Assembly: GCF_013294015.1 (NCBI RefSeq)
Contig: NZ_JABSNO010000010.1
Location: forward strand, 37,570 to 101,569
Direction of reading: 5' to 3'
DNA from: Frigoriflavimonas asaccharolytica
GTDB lineage: Bacteria; Bacteroidota; Bacteroidia; Flavobacteriales; Weeksellaceae
DNA: 64,000 nucleotides
Shown: in pieces, positions 52,969 to 62,100 of the stretch
Layout: every line of letters starts with the position of its first letter
How positions within the stretch are numbered: the first letter of the stretch is position 1
Program-made: the position numbers and the translations under genes
Notes under the pieces: generated by a model
What the model saw: only the letters and a program-made list of their open reading frames with translations
What the model was told of the DNA's origin: nothing
Database searches by the model: none

Positions 52969-53517
52969 ATGAGTAAGTCTTACAAAGGTAAAATTTTAAT
53001 TTCCACACCAGATATTTCTGGCGATATTTTTTCAAGATCCGTCGTTTTGATTATAGATCATAACGAAGAAGGTGCTTTTGGATTGATTTTAAATAAAAAA
53101 AATAAACACGTAAGCGAGAGTTTAGATAAAATATTGGGCTACAAAGTTGACATTTATGAAGGCGGACCCGTGGAAAATGATAAAGTTTTTTATATCGTAA
53201 AAGGTAAACCATTAAGTAAATTTGCACTACCCATTAATGAGGAATATTATTTAACAGAAGATAGCCAGAAGATAATTGATGAGATTTTAAATGGAAATTT
53301 GCACATCTATGATGTAAAAGTATTTTCTGGCTATTCTGGTTGGGCTGCAAAACAACTAGAGACAGAAATTCTAAATAAATCTTGGACACTAGTAGATGTT
53401 TACAATTTGGATTTTACTTTGCCGAATGACCAAAATTTATGGAAAAACATCATGCAAAATCTTGGCGGTGAATTTCTGCTTTGGGCAAATGCTCCAGAAG
53501 ATGTGAGTTTAAATTAA
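52969..53517 (+). CDS. YqgE/AlgH-family protein
   Basis: 182 residues from ATG 52969. GKILISTPDISGDIFSRSVV, IDHNEEGAFGLILNK, YEGGPVENDKVFYI and FSGYSGWAAKQLETEI are the family core (DUF179). The biochemical role is not settled in any organism. Despite the AlgH name it has no demonstrated link with alginate, and it is far from the alginate locus here, so the coincidence should not be over-read. Confidence 0.93.
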   Translation: MSKSYKGKILISTPDISGDIFSRSVVLIIDHNEEGAFGLILNKKNKHVSESLDKILGYKVDIYEGGPVENDKVFYIVKGKPLSKFALPINEEYYLTEDSQKIIDEILNGNLHIYDVKVFSGYSGWAAKQLETEILNKSWTLVDVYNLDFTLPNDQNLWKNIMQNLGGEFLLWANAPEDVSLN

Positions 53518-53604
53518 ACCTGAAAAGATTTAACAAAACTTTAGTATTTCGTTTTAAATTTTTAACATCTTCTTTACGTTTAATAATAACAAAACAAATA
53601 ATCT

Positions 53605-54183
53605 ATGAGAAAATTTCTTACTTATTCTACCGTTTGTATTTTTGCTGCAACAGCATTATTTTCGTTTAAAAATGATAAAAAAATAATTCTAATAGATGCA
53701 GGTCATGGTGGAGAAGATCATGGCGCAACGCAAAATAATATTGCTGAAAAAGATATCGTTTTAGATATTGCAAATATGATAAAAAATAGCAATAGAAATG
53801 AAGAAGTAGAAATCATACTTACTAGAGATAGTAACGAAAGTCTATCCTTCGTAGATAGAATTAAGAAGATTGGCGAAGCAAAACCAGATTTGGTACTTTC
53901 TATTCACACCAATAAAACACCGAAACCAAATACGAACATTGGTAAAGAAATTTACATTCAAGAAAATGAAGCTTCAAAAAAATATGGCGAAATATTATCT
54001 AAAAACTTTGATAATTGCCCTCTAAAAACTCAGAATCTCCACATTTTGAGAAATTCTACATCTCCAGCTTTGGTTTTTGAAATGGGAAATATCAGCAATG
54101 AAAATGATTTCAACTATTTGAATAGCGATATAGGAAAAAGAGAAATAAGCAGAAAAATATTAAAATTTATAGAAGAAATATAA
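53605..54183 (+). CDS. N-acetylmuramoyl-L-alanine amidase (Amidase_3)
   Basis: 192 residues. After a signal or anchor segment (about 1-20), IILIDAGHGGEDHGA gives the first zinc His (34), AEKDIVLDIA the Glu (48), LVLSIHTNKT the second His and VFEMGNISNENDFNYL the catalytic Glu. It cleaves the amide between muramic acid and the peptide stem of peptidoglycan. No SH3 or LysM domain is attached; the length is close to the bare domain. Confidence 0.9.
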   Translation: MRKFLTYSTVCIFAATALFSFKNDKKIILIDAGHGGEDHGATQNNIAEKDIVLDIANMIKNSNRNEEVEIILTRDSNESLSFVDRIKKIGEAKPDLVLSIHTNKTPKPNTNIGKEIYIQENEASKKYGEILSKNFDNCPLKTQNLHILRNSTSPALVFEMGNISNENDFNYLNSDIGKREISRKILKFIEEI

Positions 54184-54222
54184 ACATTCAACATAAAGAT
54201 AGCTCATTTTTTGAGATTTAAA

Positions 54223-54266
54223 AAACCCGATAAACGACTGTTCCCGAATGGTTATTTATTGGGTTT
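54223..54266. terminator. Shared terminator between convergent genes
   Basis: AAACCCGATAAA (54223-54234) pairs with TTTATTGGGTTT (54255-54266) with one G-T pair, and inner bases can pair further. On the minus strand TTTTTT follows. It separates the amidase gene and the aminotransferase-like gene. Confidence 0.7.
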
Positions 54267-54268
54267 GT

Positions 54269-55084
54269 CTATTTTAGGAATGTTTGTTTCCACTGATCAA
54301 TCATTTCTGAAAACCGTTCATTTGTAAAAGATTTATTGCGAATTTTTGAAACGGGGAAAATTCCTTTCTTATCAGAAATCATCAAAATTTCGTCAGATTT
54401 TTGGGTTTCAAAAGCGATTAATTCCGCTTGTTCTATCTCAGCCAATTTGTTTTTGTGAACAAAGGTCACAAAACTTTCTAGTAACGGCGAAATATAAGCT
54501 CCCTCACTTATTTTTGGAATTTTGATGGTATTATCTTTTAACAACAACAAATTTCCATAAATAGATCTTGCTATTCTTTTTTGAGCATTAAGCAAAATCA
54601 AATCATCTAACTCGTTTTCTTTCGCATAGATTTCTGCATAGATATTTTCTGCGCAAGGCACTTGTATATTGCTTAATAAAGAATTTCCTACGGCAATTTC
54701 TTTTATCATGTCCAAAGAAATTGGATTTTTTAAAGAAAAAACATCTTCATCATTTACAACAGTTGCATGATAAGAAATGGTGGCATTTTGCAAAGAAATG
54801 CTCTCGGAATTTCTAAAAACTAGGAAGTGAATAAAAGCATTTTCAATTCCTTTTTCAATTACATTTATTTGAAAAAGCTCTTGAAAAAAATCTAACGTAT
54901 ATTCCATCGGGATTTTCATTCGCATTTTTCGCATAGATGCCATTAAGAAAAAATAAACATCTTCTGCTAAAATGAATTCAGAATTTCTGATAAAATAGGT
55001 AACCTGTACAGAATCTCCAAAAAGGAATGCTCTATTTTCGGCTGAAAAATCATTAGAACTGAAAGTAAAATCGTTAAAATGCAT
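54269..55084 (-). CDS. Class IV aminotransferase homologue without the catalytic lysine
   Basis: 271 residues with the class IV (branched-chain/D-amino acid) fold throughout: FLFGDSVQVTYF, FFLMASMRKMRMKIPM, IYAKENELDDLILLN, GNLLLLKDNTIKIP. In active flavobacterial relatives the segment after LLS reads LKT, where Lys binds PLP; here it is IQV (Gln141). Other usual residues are changed too: His and Arg of EDHYFRLMAS are Val43 and Phe46, and the Glu of VEALNGN is Arg173. This looks like a degenerate enzyme that kept its fold. The relatives' pattern is from memory, so an alignment should confirm it. Monocistronic, start at 55084. Confidence 0.8.
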   Translation of the reverse strand: MHFNDFTFSSNDFSAENRAFLFGDSVQVTYFIRNSEFILAEDVYFFLMASMRKMRMKIPMEYTLDFFQELFQINVIEKGIENAFIHFLVFRNSESISLQNATISYHATVVNDEDVFSLKNPISLDMIKEIAVGNSLLSNIQVPCAENIYAEIYAKENELDDLILLNAQKRIARSIYGNLLLLKDNTIKIPKISEGAYISPLLESFVTFVHKNKLAEIEQAELIAFETQKSDEILMISDKKGIFPVSKIRNKSFTNERFSEMIDQWKQTFLK

Positions 55085-55148
55085 AAAAATTTTTAAAAAA
55101 AAATGAACGAAAAAAATCGCTCATCTATAGTGTATATTAAAACAGAAA

Positions 55149-55535
55149 TTAAGCTGCTCCTAATTTAATTTGTAAATTTTCTATTAAATTCTCCCAGTAC
55201 AATCTATTTTCATCTTCTTCACCTTCTTCGCAGAAATCTGTAACAATCAATGCTAGATCGTCTGTAATATCATCTATTACAATAGTCATTTCAAAATAAT
55301 TTTTTGTTCCTTCATCTTCTTCCCAACGAAATCTTACGAAGTTTTCTGCTTTATATCTTACAAGCGTTGCTTTTTCTTCGGGACTATTTCCCCATGTGAA
55401 GAAAAAATCGTCTCCTCTTTCCACAACCTCATCTGCGAACCATTCTCCCAAACCTTCTGCACTTGCCAAGTATTCGTACAATATCTCCGAGAGACAGTGC
55501 ATAGAAAATTCGTATTGGACTTTATGTTTCGCCAT
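55149..55535 (-). CDS. START-like (SRPBCC) domain protein
   Basis: 128 residues. YEFSMHCLSEILYEYLASAE, GLGEWFADEV, FFFTWGNSPEEKATLVRYK and FRWEEDEGTKNYFEMTI, ending in a long helix (ENLIENLQIKLGAA), match the small START-like protein of Bacteroidota. It is very acidic in the second half (DFCEEGEEDEN). The fold usually binds a hydrophobic ligand; which one is not known. It lies between two aminotransferase-type genes on the same strand, but gaps of 64 and 84 bases argue against tight coupling. Confidence 0.88.
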   Translation of the reverse strand: MAKHKVQYEFSMHCLSEILYEYLASAEGLGEWFADEVVERGDDFFFTWGNSPEEKATLVRYKAENFVRFRWEEDEGTKNYFEMTIVIDDITDDLALIVTDFCEEGEEDENRLYWENLIENLQIKLGAA

Positions 55536-55619
55536 AATTTGCGTACTTTTATAATGTGCCGCAATATATAAATTTATTTTAGATTAGCACAAAAAATGAA
55601 AACATTTTTCGGAAATATG

Positions 55620-56795
55620 TTAAATTTCATTTAATACCTTCAATATAATTTCGCAACCGGCCTTTATTTCTTCTAAAGAAAGATTTAAAGGTGGCGAAAT
55701 TCTCAAAAATTCATTATTATACAATTGCCAAAATACAATTAAGCCGTTTTCCATGCATCGTTTTGCAACAGCTAACGTAAATTCTGGTTTTCCAAGATTC
55801 ACAGCCAACATCAAACCTTTTCCATTGATCTGCAATATTTTTGGGTGAATTAGTAATTCTCGGAACAACTGTTCTTTTTCTCCAATTTTTTCCATTAAAT
55901 TTTCCTCAAAAACACCTTCTAATGTTGCCAAACTTGCCGCTGCAATCAAAGGATTGCCCCCGAAAGTAGTGATATGACCTAACTTCGGCTCATGAGAAAG
56001 TGTTTCCATTATTTTTTCTGAACTCATGAAAGCACCTACTGGAACACCACCTCCCATTCCTTTTCCCATTACAAAAATATCTGGAACCATATTATAATGC
56101 TCAAAAGCAAACAATTTTCCTGTTCTACCAAAACCTGGTTGTATTTCGTCTAAGATTAATAGTGCTCCAACTTCTTCGCAGCGATTTTTTAAATTTTTAA
56201 AATAATTTTGATCCGGCATCAAAAATCCTGCTGCTCCTTGTATGGTTTCTGCAATTACGCAGGCAGTTTTTTCTGTGATTTTAGAAAATTCTGTTTCATC
56301 ATTAAAGTTAATAAAAGATACCATTGGCAAAAGCGGACGAAATTCTCTTTTATGATATTCGTTCCCAGAAACGGAAAGTGCACCATGCGTATTTCCGTGG
56401 TAAGAATTTTTCATAGATATGATTTCTTCTCTTCCTGTGTATCGTTTTGCCAACTTTAAAGCACCGTCTATTGCTTCTGCTCCGCTGTTTACAAGATAGG
56501 TAACTTCTAAAGGTTCTGGTGTTTTCTCTGCCAAAAGTTTGCACAGTGCAATAGGATTTTCCTGAGCATATTCGCCATAAACCATTACGTGCAAATACTT
56601 TTCTGCTTGCGCTTTGATGGCGTTTACAATTTTTGGATGCGAATGTCCGAGGGTATTTGCAGAAACTCCGGCTACAAAATCCAGATATTTTCGGCCATCT
56701 GTTCCATAAATATAGCTTCCTTCGGCTTTTTCTACTTCAAAACCTGCAGCAAATTTTGTAGTTTGAGCTTGAAATTGGAAGAAATCTTTTTGCAT
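55620..56795 (-). CDS. Class III PLP aminotransferase (acetylornithine/ornithine-type)
   Basis: 391 residues. LVNSGAEAIDGALKLAKRYT (phosphate binding), LLILDEIQPGFGRTGKLFAF (Asp216) and MGKGMGGGVPVGAF with Lys245 as the PLP lysine; all three are intact. The substrate-side sequence ISMKNSYHGNTHGALSVSGN is of the aspartate aminotransferase family protein/ornithine group common in flavobacteria. Arginine or proline genes are not nearby, so the exact substrate is undetermined. Cytoplasmic, monocistronic. Confidence 0.88.
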   Translation of the reverse strand: MQKDFFQFQAQTTKFAAGFEVEKAEGSYIYGTDGRKYLDFVAGVSANTLGHSHPKIVNAIKAQAEKYLHVMVYGEYAQENPIALCKLLAEKTPEPLEVTYLVNSGAEAIDGALKLAKRYTGREEIISMKNSYHGNTHGALSVSGNEYHKREFRPLLPMVSFINFNDETEFSKITEKTACVIAETIQGAAGFLMPDQNYFKNLKNRCEEVGALLILDEIQPGFGRTGKLFAFEHYNMVPDIFVMGKGMGGGVPVGAFMSSEKIMETLSHEPKLGHITTFGGNPLIAAASLATLEGVFEENLMEKIGEKEQLFRELLIHPKILQINGKGLMLAVNLGKPEFTLAVAKRCMENGLIVFWQLYNNEFLRISPPLNLSLEEIKAGCEIILKVLNEI

Positions 56796-56883
56796 TGAAA
56801 TATTGTTTTTACAAAGATAATTAATTGTAAATTTCTACGAGTGGATTTTTTAAAAAGTCAATTTTTTCAAGTGAATTTAAAAG

Positions 56884-57435
56884 TCAATTTTGAAAAGAAA
56901 AATTTTTTGCAATTACATAATTGTTCCCAACGGATAATAATTTGTATTCTTCTTTATTTAAATTTAATTTATAAAAAGTTTTTGTTTTAATACTAAGCAA
57001 ATCACATTGCTCGATAATCTTTTCGCTAATGCTCATCGGTGCCGAACATAATTTTCCAAAACCATTTTCAATAACACGTTTTACCCTTTCAAGCGAAAAG
57101 TCTAACTCTAAAAATTCAAAATAACTTCTCCAATCTCTACATTCTTTTGTTTCATTATCGATGGTTTTTTTAAAAATATTAAGTAATTCTTAAGATTGTG
57201 GATAAGGTGAATTAATAAAAATTTCAACAAAAGTATCTTGATAATTTGTAAGCAGAGGATGTTTATTAAGAATATTTAAATAACCTTCAGTTCCTTTAAT
57301 AAAATGAAATTCTTTTTTAGAATCAAAATTAATTTGATAGTCTTGTTTAAGAAATTCAACAATCATAAAAGTTGTTTGCGTTGATAAAATTTTTACATTT
57401 CTTCCAACTAAATCTTCGATATTTTTTAATCTCAT
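56884..57435 (-). pseudogene. Unidentified gene broken by an in-frame TAA
   Basis: ATG 57435 opens an 81-residue frame (MRLKNIEDLVGRNVKIL ... FVEIFINSPYPQS) ending at TAA 57190-57192. The same frame continues for 101 more codons to TGA 56884-56886 with a clearly protein-like sequence: ELLNIFKKTIDNETKECRDW, FLELDFSLERVKRVIENGFG, then KLCSAPMSISEKIIEQC. No start codon lies in the second part before Met52, and there is no gap or frame change, so one gene of about 183 codons with a nonsense mutation is the simplest reading. The family is not recognised. Two adjacent genes is the alternative but would need a rare start. Confidence 0.65.
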
Positions 57436-57529
57436 TCTACAAAATGTTTAAATTTAAAAATATTGAATTATTGTAAATTTAAAAAATTCACCATTCATTC
57501 CAAAGAAAATATACTCCGAAGGAAATTCG

Positions 57530-58939
57530 CTATTTCCAACCGCCACCTAAAGCTTTATACAAATCTATATTGGCTTTCATTTTGATGAATTCTGCGTTAG
57601 AAATATTCAGTTCTGCGGTTAAAAGTCTTTCGCTAGAATTTAAAACTTCAAGATAATTTGCTAAACCATAGTTCACCAATTGCTGAGAGTCATCCACAGA
57701 TTTTTGGTAGGCGTTTTTTTCTTTTATTTTAAAATTTAAAAACTCCTCTTGAGATTGGTATCTTTTCAAAGCACTAGAAACTTCTTCACCTGCTTGTAAA
57801 TAGGTTTTCTTAAAATTGAGATAGGCAATTTGCTTATCTGCAAGACTTACTTCATAAGCTGTTTTTATCAATCTTTTATTCAAAATGGGTTGCGTCAATC
57901 CTGCTGCTACATTTGCAAAAAGAGAATTCACACTGAACAATTTATCTAATTCTATTCCTTGTACACCAGAACTTGCAGTAATTTTAAAACTTGGATAAAA
58001 AGCTGCTCTTGCAGCATTTGTAAGTTCTAATTTCTGTTTTAATTGATATTCTGCCTGAAAAACATCTGGACGATTTGCCAATAATTGCGAAGAATAACCT
58101 GTAGAAATATTGGAAGGAAAAACTTGGCTTTTCGAAGACGATCTCTCTATCTTTTGAGGCGAAATACCCATCAAAACGGATGTAGAATTTTCTAAAATTT
58201 CTATTTGCACATCTATATCTACCAATAAAGCTTGAGCATTAAAAACCAAGGCTTCGCTCTGCTGAACGGCAACTTCGGTAAGAATTCCTGCTATTTTTAG
58301 AGCTTTTGTAGTTTCAAGATTTTTATTTCTTAAGATTATCGTTTCATTGATGATTCTTTTTTGCTCATCAAAAGTCAAAAGTTGATAATAATTGTTTGCA
58401 ATATTAGCTACTAATTCACTTTTAATCCGTTGATGTGCTGCAACTGTAGACATATAGCCAGCAAATTGTGCTTTTTCTTGTGCATTTAATTTTCCCCAAA
58501 TATCTGCTTCCCAAGAAAAATTTGCAGTAATATCATATTGATTGATGTACCTTCTTTCTCCAAAAATTTGTCCAAATTGAGTGTTTAAAGATTGCGTTTG
58601 AAAAGTATAATCTGGACCTGCAGAAACAGTGGGCAAAAAGGCTGCTTTGCTTTGTTTTAAATAAGCTTCCGAAGAAACGATATTTTGCACCGCAATTCTT
58701 ACATCCAAATTATTTTGAAGCGCAACATCTAAATGCTTTTGCAAAATTTTATCTGTAAAAAATTCTTTGTAAGAAATGCTCGCAATAGTACTGCTGTCTT
58801 TTGGAAGATTATCAGTGCGAAAAACATTTTCGTTTATATCTTCAGGTCGCTCATATTTTGTTCTCGTCATACAAGACGCGAGTGTGAACGAAGCAGTTAC
58901 AAATAATGCTATATATTTTATATTAAAATTTAATTTCAT
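57530..58939 (-). CDS. RND efflux outer-membrane channel (TolC/NodT family lipoprotein)
   Basis: 469 residues. The lipoprotein signal IALFVTASFTLASC places Cys23. Two outer-membrane-efflux repeats give the alpha-barrel: AVQNIVSSEAYLKQSKAAFL and LPTVSAGPDYTFQTQS in the first; LLANRPDVFQAEYQLKQKLE, AFYPSFKITASSG and YKALGGGWK (end) in the second. It forms the outer-membrane duct for the pump encoded upstream. Last gene of the operon, 14 bases after the pump. Confidence 0.94.
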   Translation of the reverse strand: MKLNFNIKYIALFVTASFTLASCMTRTKYERPEDINENVFRTDNLPKDSSTIASISYKEFFTDKILQKHLDVALQNNLDVRIAVQNIVSSEAYLKQSKAAFLPTVSAGPDYTFQTQSLNTQFGQIFGERRYINQYDITANFSWEADIWGKLNAQEKAQFAGYMSTVAAHQRIKSELVANIANNYYQLLTFDEQKRIINETIILRNKNLETTKALKIAGILTEVAVQQSEALVFNAQALLVDIDVQIEILENSTSVLMGISPQKIERSSSKSQVFPSNISTGYSSQLLANRPDVFQAEYQLKQKLELTNAARAAFYPSFKITASSGVQGIELDKLFSVNSLFANVAAGLTQPILNKRLIKTAYEVSLADKQIAYLNFKKTYLQAGEEVSSALKRYQSQEEFLNFKIKEKNAYQKSVDDSQQLVNYGLANYLEVLNSSERLLTAELNISNAEFIKMKANIDLYKALGGGWK

Positions 58940-58953
58940 TTTTATATTTTAAA

Positions 58954-61900
58954 TTATTCGGCTAAACTTAAATCTTCTTTCTTCAATGGTTTGATCTTCT
59001 CTTGCAGTGTTTGAAAAATAACAAACAAAACTGGGATGGCTAACAAACCTAAAAAAGTACCGATAAATAATCCTGCAGCTGCACCAGTACCAATAGAACG
59101 ATTTCCTACAGAACCAATACCAGAAGCAAAAACAAGCGGCAACATACCAAAAATAAAGGCAAAAGAGGTCATTAAAATTGGTCTTAATCTCGCTTTTGCA
59201 GCATTGATTGCGGCTAAAGATATACTTTCGCCGTGCATTCTTCTTTGTACGGCAAACTCTACAATAAGAATTGCATTTTTGGCGAGCAAACCTACCAACA
59301 TGATCAGCGCAATTTGGAAATAAATATTGTTTTCTAAACCTGCCACGCTTTGTCCCATGTATGCTCCGAAAACACCTAAAGGAAGGGATAGTACGACTGC
59401 TAATGGCAATACATAACTTTCATATTGTGCGGCTAAAATAAAATAAACAAATATTAAACTCAAGCCAAAAATCAATGCAGTTTGAGAAGATGAGCTAATT
59501 TCCTCGCGAGAAAGTCCTGTAAATTGCACTTCGTAATTGGATGGCAAACTTTCTGCTGCTGCAGCTTGTACAGCTTTTAGTGCATCACCAGAACTATAAC
59601 CTTCCGCATTATTTCCGGTAACTTTCACGGATGTAAAAAGATTGTATCTACTCACAGATTGTGGCCCAAAAGTTCTTTCAAAATTAACGAATTGAGAAAG
59701 TGGTGCCATTACTCCAGAACTTGTTTTGATATAAATACTATTCAAACTTTCTATGCTGCTGCGAATATCTGGTAGACCTTGCACAATAACGCGGAATTGT
59801 TTCCCATATTTTGTGAAATCTGCAGCATAAACTCCTCCTACATAACCTTGCATTGATGCTAAGATATCGTCTACAGAAATTCCACTTTCTTGAGCTCTTG
59901 CTACGTTTATTTGCAATTGATATTGTGGGAATTTTGTATTAAAAGAGGTTTGTGCAAATTCTATCTCCGGTTTTTGTAAAAGCGTTCCCACAAATTTTTG
60001 AGTATTTGCATCTAATTCTTTTAATTCTCCCCCAGATTTATCTAAAAGCACCATTTCAAAACCAGAACTAGAACCATAACCTGGAACAGATCCTGGTTGA
60101 AAAAACACAATTTTTGCTCCGGAAATTCCGGCGGCTGCTCCAAATAATTTTTTGGTAATCACATCTATTGATTGCTCAGAATCTTTGGCTCTTTCTTTAA
60201 AATCACCTAATTTAATAAAAGCAAGACCTGCATTGCTACCATTTCCCGAAAGGAAACTTCTACCCGTTGCAATCGTCATTCCGGTTACACCTGGAACTTT
60301 TACTACTTCTTTCTGCAATTGAGACATGATGGTATAGGTTCTTTCCATAGAAGAACTTGCCGGTAATTCTACGTTTGCGAAAATAATTCCACGATCTTCT
60401 TTGGGTACAAAACCTGCAGGCATGGTAGAATTTGCCCACCAGAATAAACCGCCTGCAAAACCAAAAATTAAAAGGGTAACCCATTTATGTCTAAGTAAAA
60501 AAACAAAACCTTGTCCGTATTTTTTTGTTGCGGTATTAAAACCTACATTAAATTTATAAAAGAATTTTTGCAATAAATTTTTATCTTGATATTCTTTATT
60601 ATGATGGTTGGCCTTCAGCAATAGAGCACATAAAACTGGACTCAACGTTAGTGCATTTACTGCCGAAATTAGAATTGCTATAATTAAAGTAATTCCAAAT
60701 TGTTGATAGAAAACTCCGGTTGGTCCTGTGATAAAGGTAACAGGTATAAAAACGGCAGCCATAACCAAGGTGATGGAAATAATAGCACCTGTAATTTCAT
60801 CCATCGCACCGACGGTTGCTTTTTTTACATTTTTTTCTCCACCTTCTAGCTTTGCATGTACAGCTTCTACAACGACGATAGCATCATCTACTACAATACC
60901 GATGGCTAAAACCAAGGCAAAAAGTGTAAGTAAATTTAGAGAATATCCTAATAAATTTAAAAAGAAGAATGTACCAATAATGGAAACCGGAACTGCAATT
61001 GCAGGAATTAATGTCGAGCGAAAATCTTGAAGGAATATATAAACCACAAGAAAAACGAGAATGAAAGCTTCAAATAAAGTCATCAACACTTTCTCAATTG
61101 AGGCGTCTAGAAATTCATTGGTATCAAAATTTACCGTGTAATCTACTCCTTCTGGAAAAGATTTTTTGGATTCATTTAATGATTTTTTAATTTCATTAAT
61201 AATTTCTTGTGCATTTGAACCAGGTGTTTGAAATATCCCCATACTTACGGAAGGATTTCCATCTCGCTCACCGATTCCTGCGTAAGAAAGTGCATCTAAT
61301 TTTACTTTTGCAACATCTTTTAAACGTAAAAATTGACCATTTCCTAAAGCCTTCAATACAATATCATCGTATTGCTCTTGATTGCTAAATTTACCAGGAT
61401 AGGTAATCGTATATTCAAATGAGCTTCCGCTGTTAGAACCAATTTGTCCTGCTGCAGCTTCTCTACTTTGAGAATTGATTGCTGCGGTAACATCAGAAGG
61501 TTCTAAAGAATAAGCCGCCATTTTTGCAGGATCTAACCAGATGCGCATTGCATAATTTTTGCCCCCAAAAACATTGGCATCTCCTACTCCATTTACTCTT
61601 TTTAAATTTGGTATAATATTGATGTTCAAATAATTTTGAAGCCAAGTATCATCTAAGTTTTTATTTTTTGTATAAAACGTCAGATACATCAATGCACTGC
61701 TATTTTGTTTCTGAGTGATAACACCAGAGCGAGTAACCTCACTAGGCAAAAGTGGCGTAGCACGAGCTACCTTATTTTGCACATTCACAGCAGCTATATC
61801 TGCATCAATACCCTGCTTAAAAAAAACATTAATACTTGCAGAGCCATCATTTCCGGCAGAAGATTCTATATAATCCATGCCTTCTACTCCATTGATTTGC

Positions 61901-62100
61901 TCTTCTAAAGGTATGATGACACTTTTCAAAACCGTTTCAGCATTGGCTCCAGAATAATTTGCGGAAACCCGAACTGTGGCTGGTGCAATATCCGGATATT
62001 GAGTAACTGGTAATTCTTTTAAGCCTAAAATCCCTAAAATAACAATCATTATTGAAATTACGGTGGAAAGTACAGGTCTATTTATAAATTGTTTAATCAT
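58954..62100 (-). CDS. RND multidrug efflux pump (HAE-1/AcrB-like)
   Basis: 1048 residues, inner-membrane trimer with 12 membrane helices and two periplasmic loops. It begins MIKQFINRPVLSTVISIMIV. GIVVDDAIVVVEAVHAKLEG carries the Asp pair of the proton relay and LVGLLAKNAILIVEFAVQRR its Lys. PAGFVPKEDRGIIFANVELP is the HAE-1 signature, indicating drugs or hydrophobic compounds as substrates rather than metals. Its ATG shares one base with the adaptor stop (62100), so it is translationally coupled. Confidence 0.97.
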   Translation of the reverse strand: MIKQFINRPVLSTVISIMIVILGILGLKELPVTQYPDIAPATVRVSANYSGANAETVLKSVIIPLEEQINGVEGMDYIESSAGNDGSASINVFFKQGIDADIAAVNVQNKVARATPLLPSEVTRSGVITQKQNSSALMYLTFYTKNKNLDDTWLQNYLNINIIPNLKRVNGVGDANVFGGKNYAMRIWLDPAKMAAYSLEPSDVTAAINSQSREAAAGQIGSNSGSSFEYTITYPGKFSNQEQYDDIVLKALGNGQFLRLKDVAKVKLDALSYAGIGERDGNPSVSMGIFQTPGSNAQEIINEIKKSLNESKKSFPEGVDYTVNFDTNEFLDASIEKVLMTLFEAFILVFLVVYIFLQDFRSTLIPAIAVPVSIIGTFFFLNLLGYSLNLLTLFALVLAIGIVVDDAIVVVEAVHAKLEGGEKNVKKATVGAMDEITGAIISITLVMAAVFIPVTFITGPTGVFYQQFGITLIIAILISAVNALTLSPVLCALLLKANHHNKEYQDKNLLQKFFYKFNVGFNTATKKYGQGFVFLLRHKWVTLLIFGFAGGLFWWANSTMPAGFVPKEDRGIIFANVELPASSSMERTYTIMSQLQKEVVKVPGVTGMTIATGRSFLSGNGSNAGLAFIKLGDFKERAKDSEQSIDVITKKLFGAAAGISGAKIVFFQPGSVPGYGSSSGFEMVLLDKSGGELKELDANTQKFVGTLLQKPEIEFAQTSFNTKFPQYQLQINVARAQESGISVDDILASMQGYVGGVYAADFTKYGKQFRVIVQGLPDIRSSIESLNSIYIKTSSGVMAPLSQFVNFERTFGPQSVSRYNLFTSVKVTGNNAEGYSSGDALKAVQAAAAESLPSNYEVQFTGLSREEISSSSQTALIFGLSLIFVYFILAAQYESYVLPLAVVLSLPLGVFGAYMGQSVAGLENNIYFQIALIMLVGLLAKNAILIVEFAVQRRMHGESISLAAINAAKARLRPILMTSFAFIFGMLPLVFASGIGSVGNRSIGTGAAAGLFIGTFLGLLAIPVLFVIFQTLQEKIKPLKKEDLSLAE

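Noticed and set aside
52969..53517. AlgH/YqgE as part of the alginate system
   Set aside because: The name comes from alginate synthesis studies in Pseudomonas. The gene is about 5.5 kb from the end of the alginate locus, has no operator of the regulon and is a general bacterial family.
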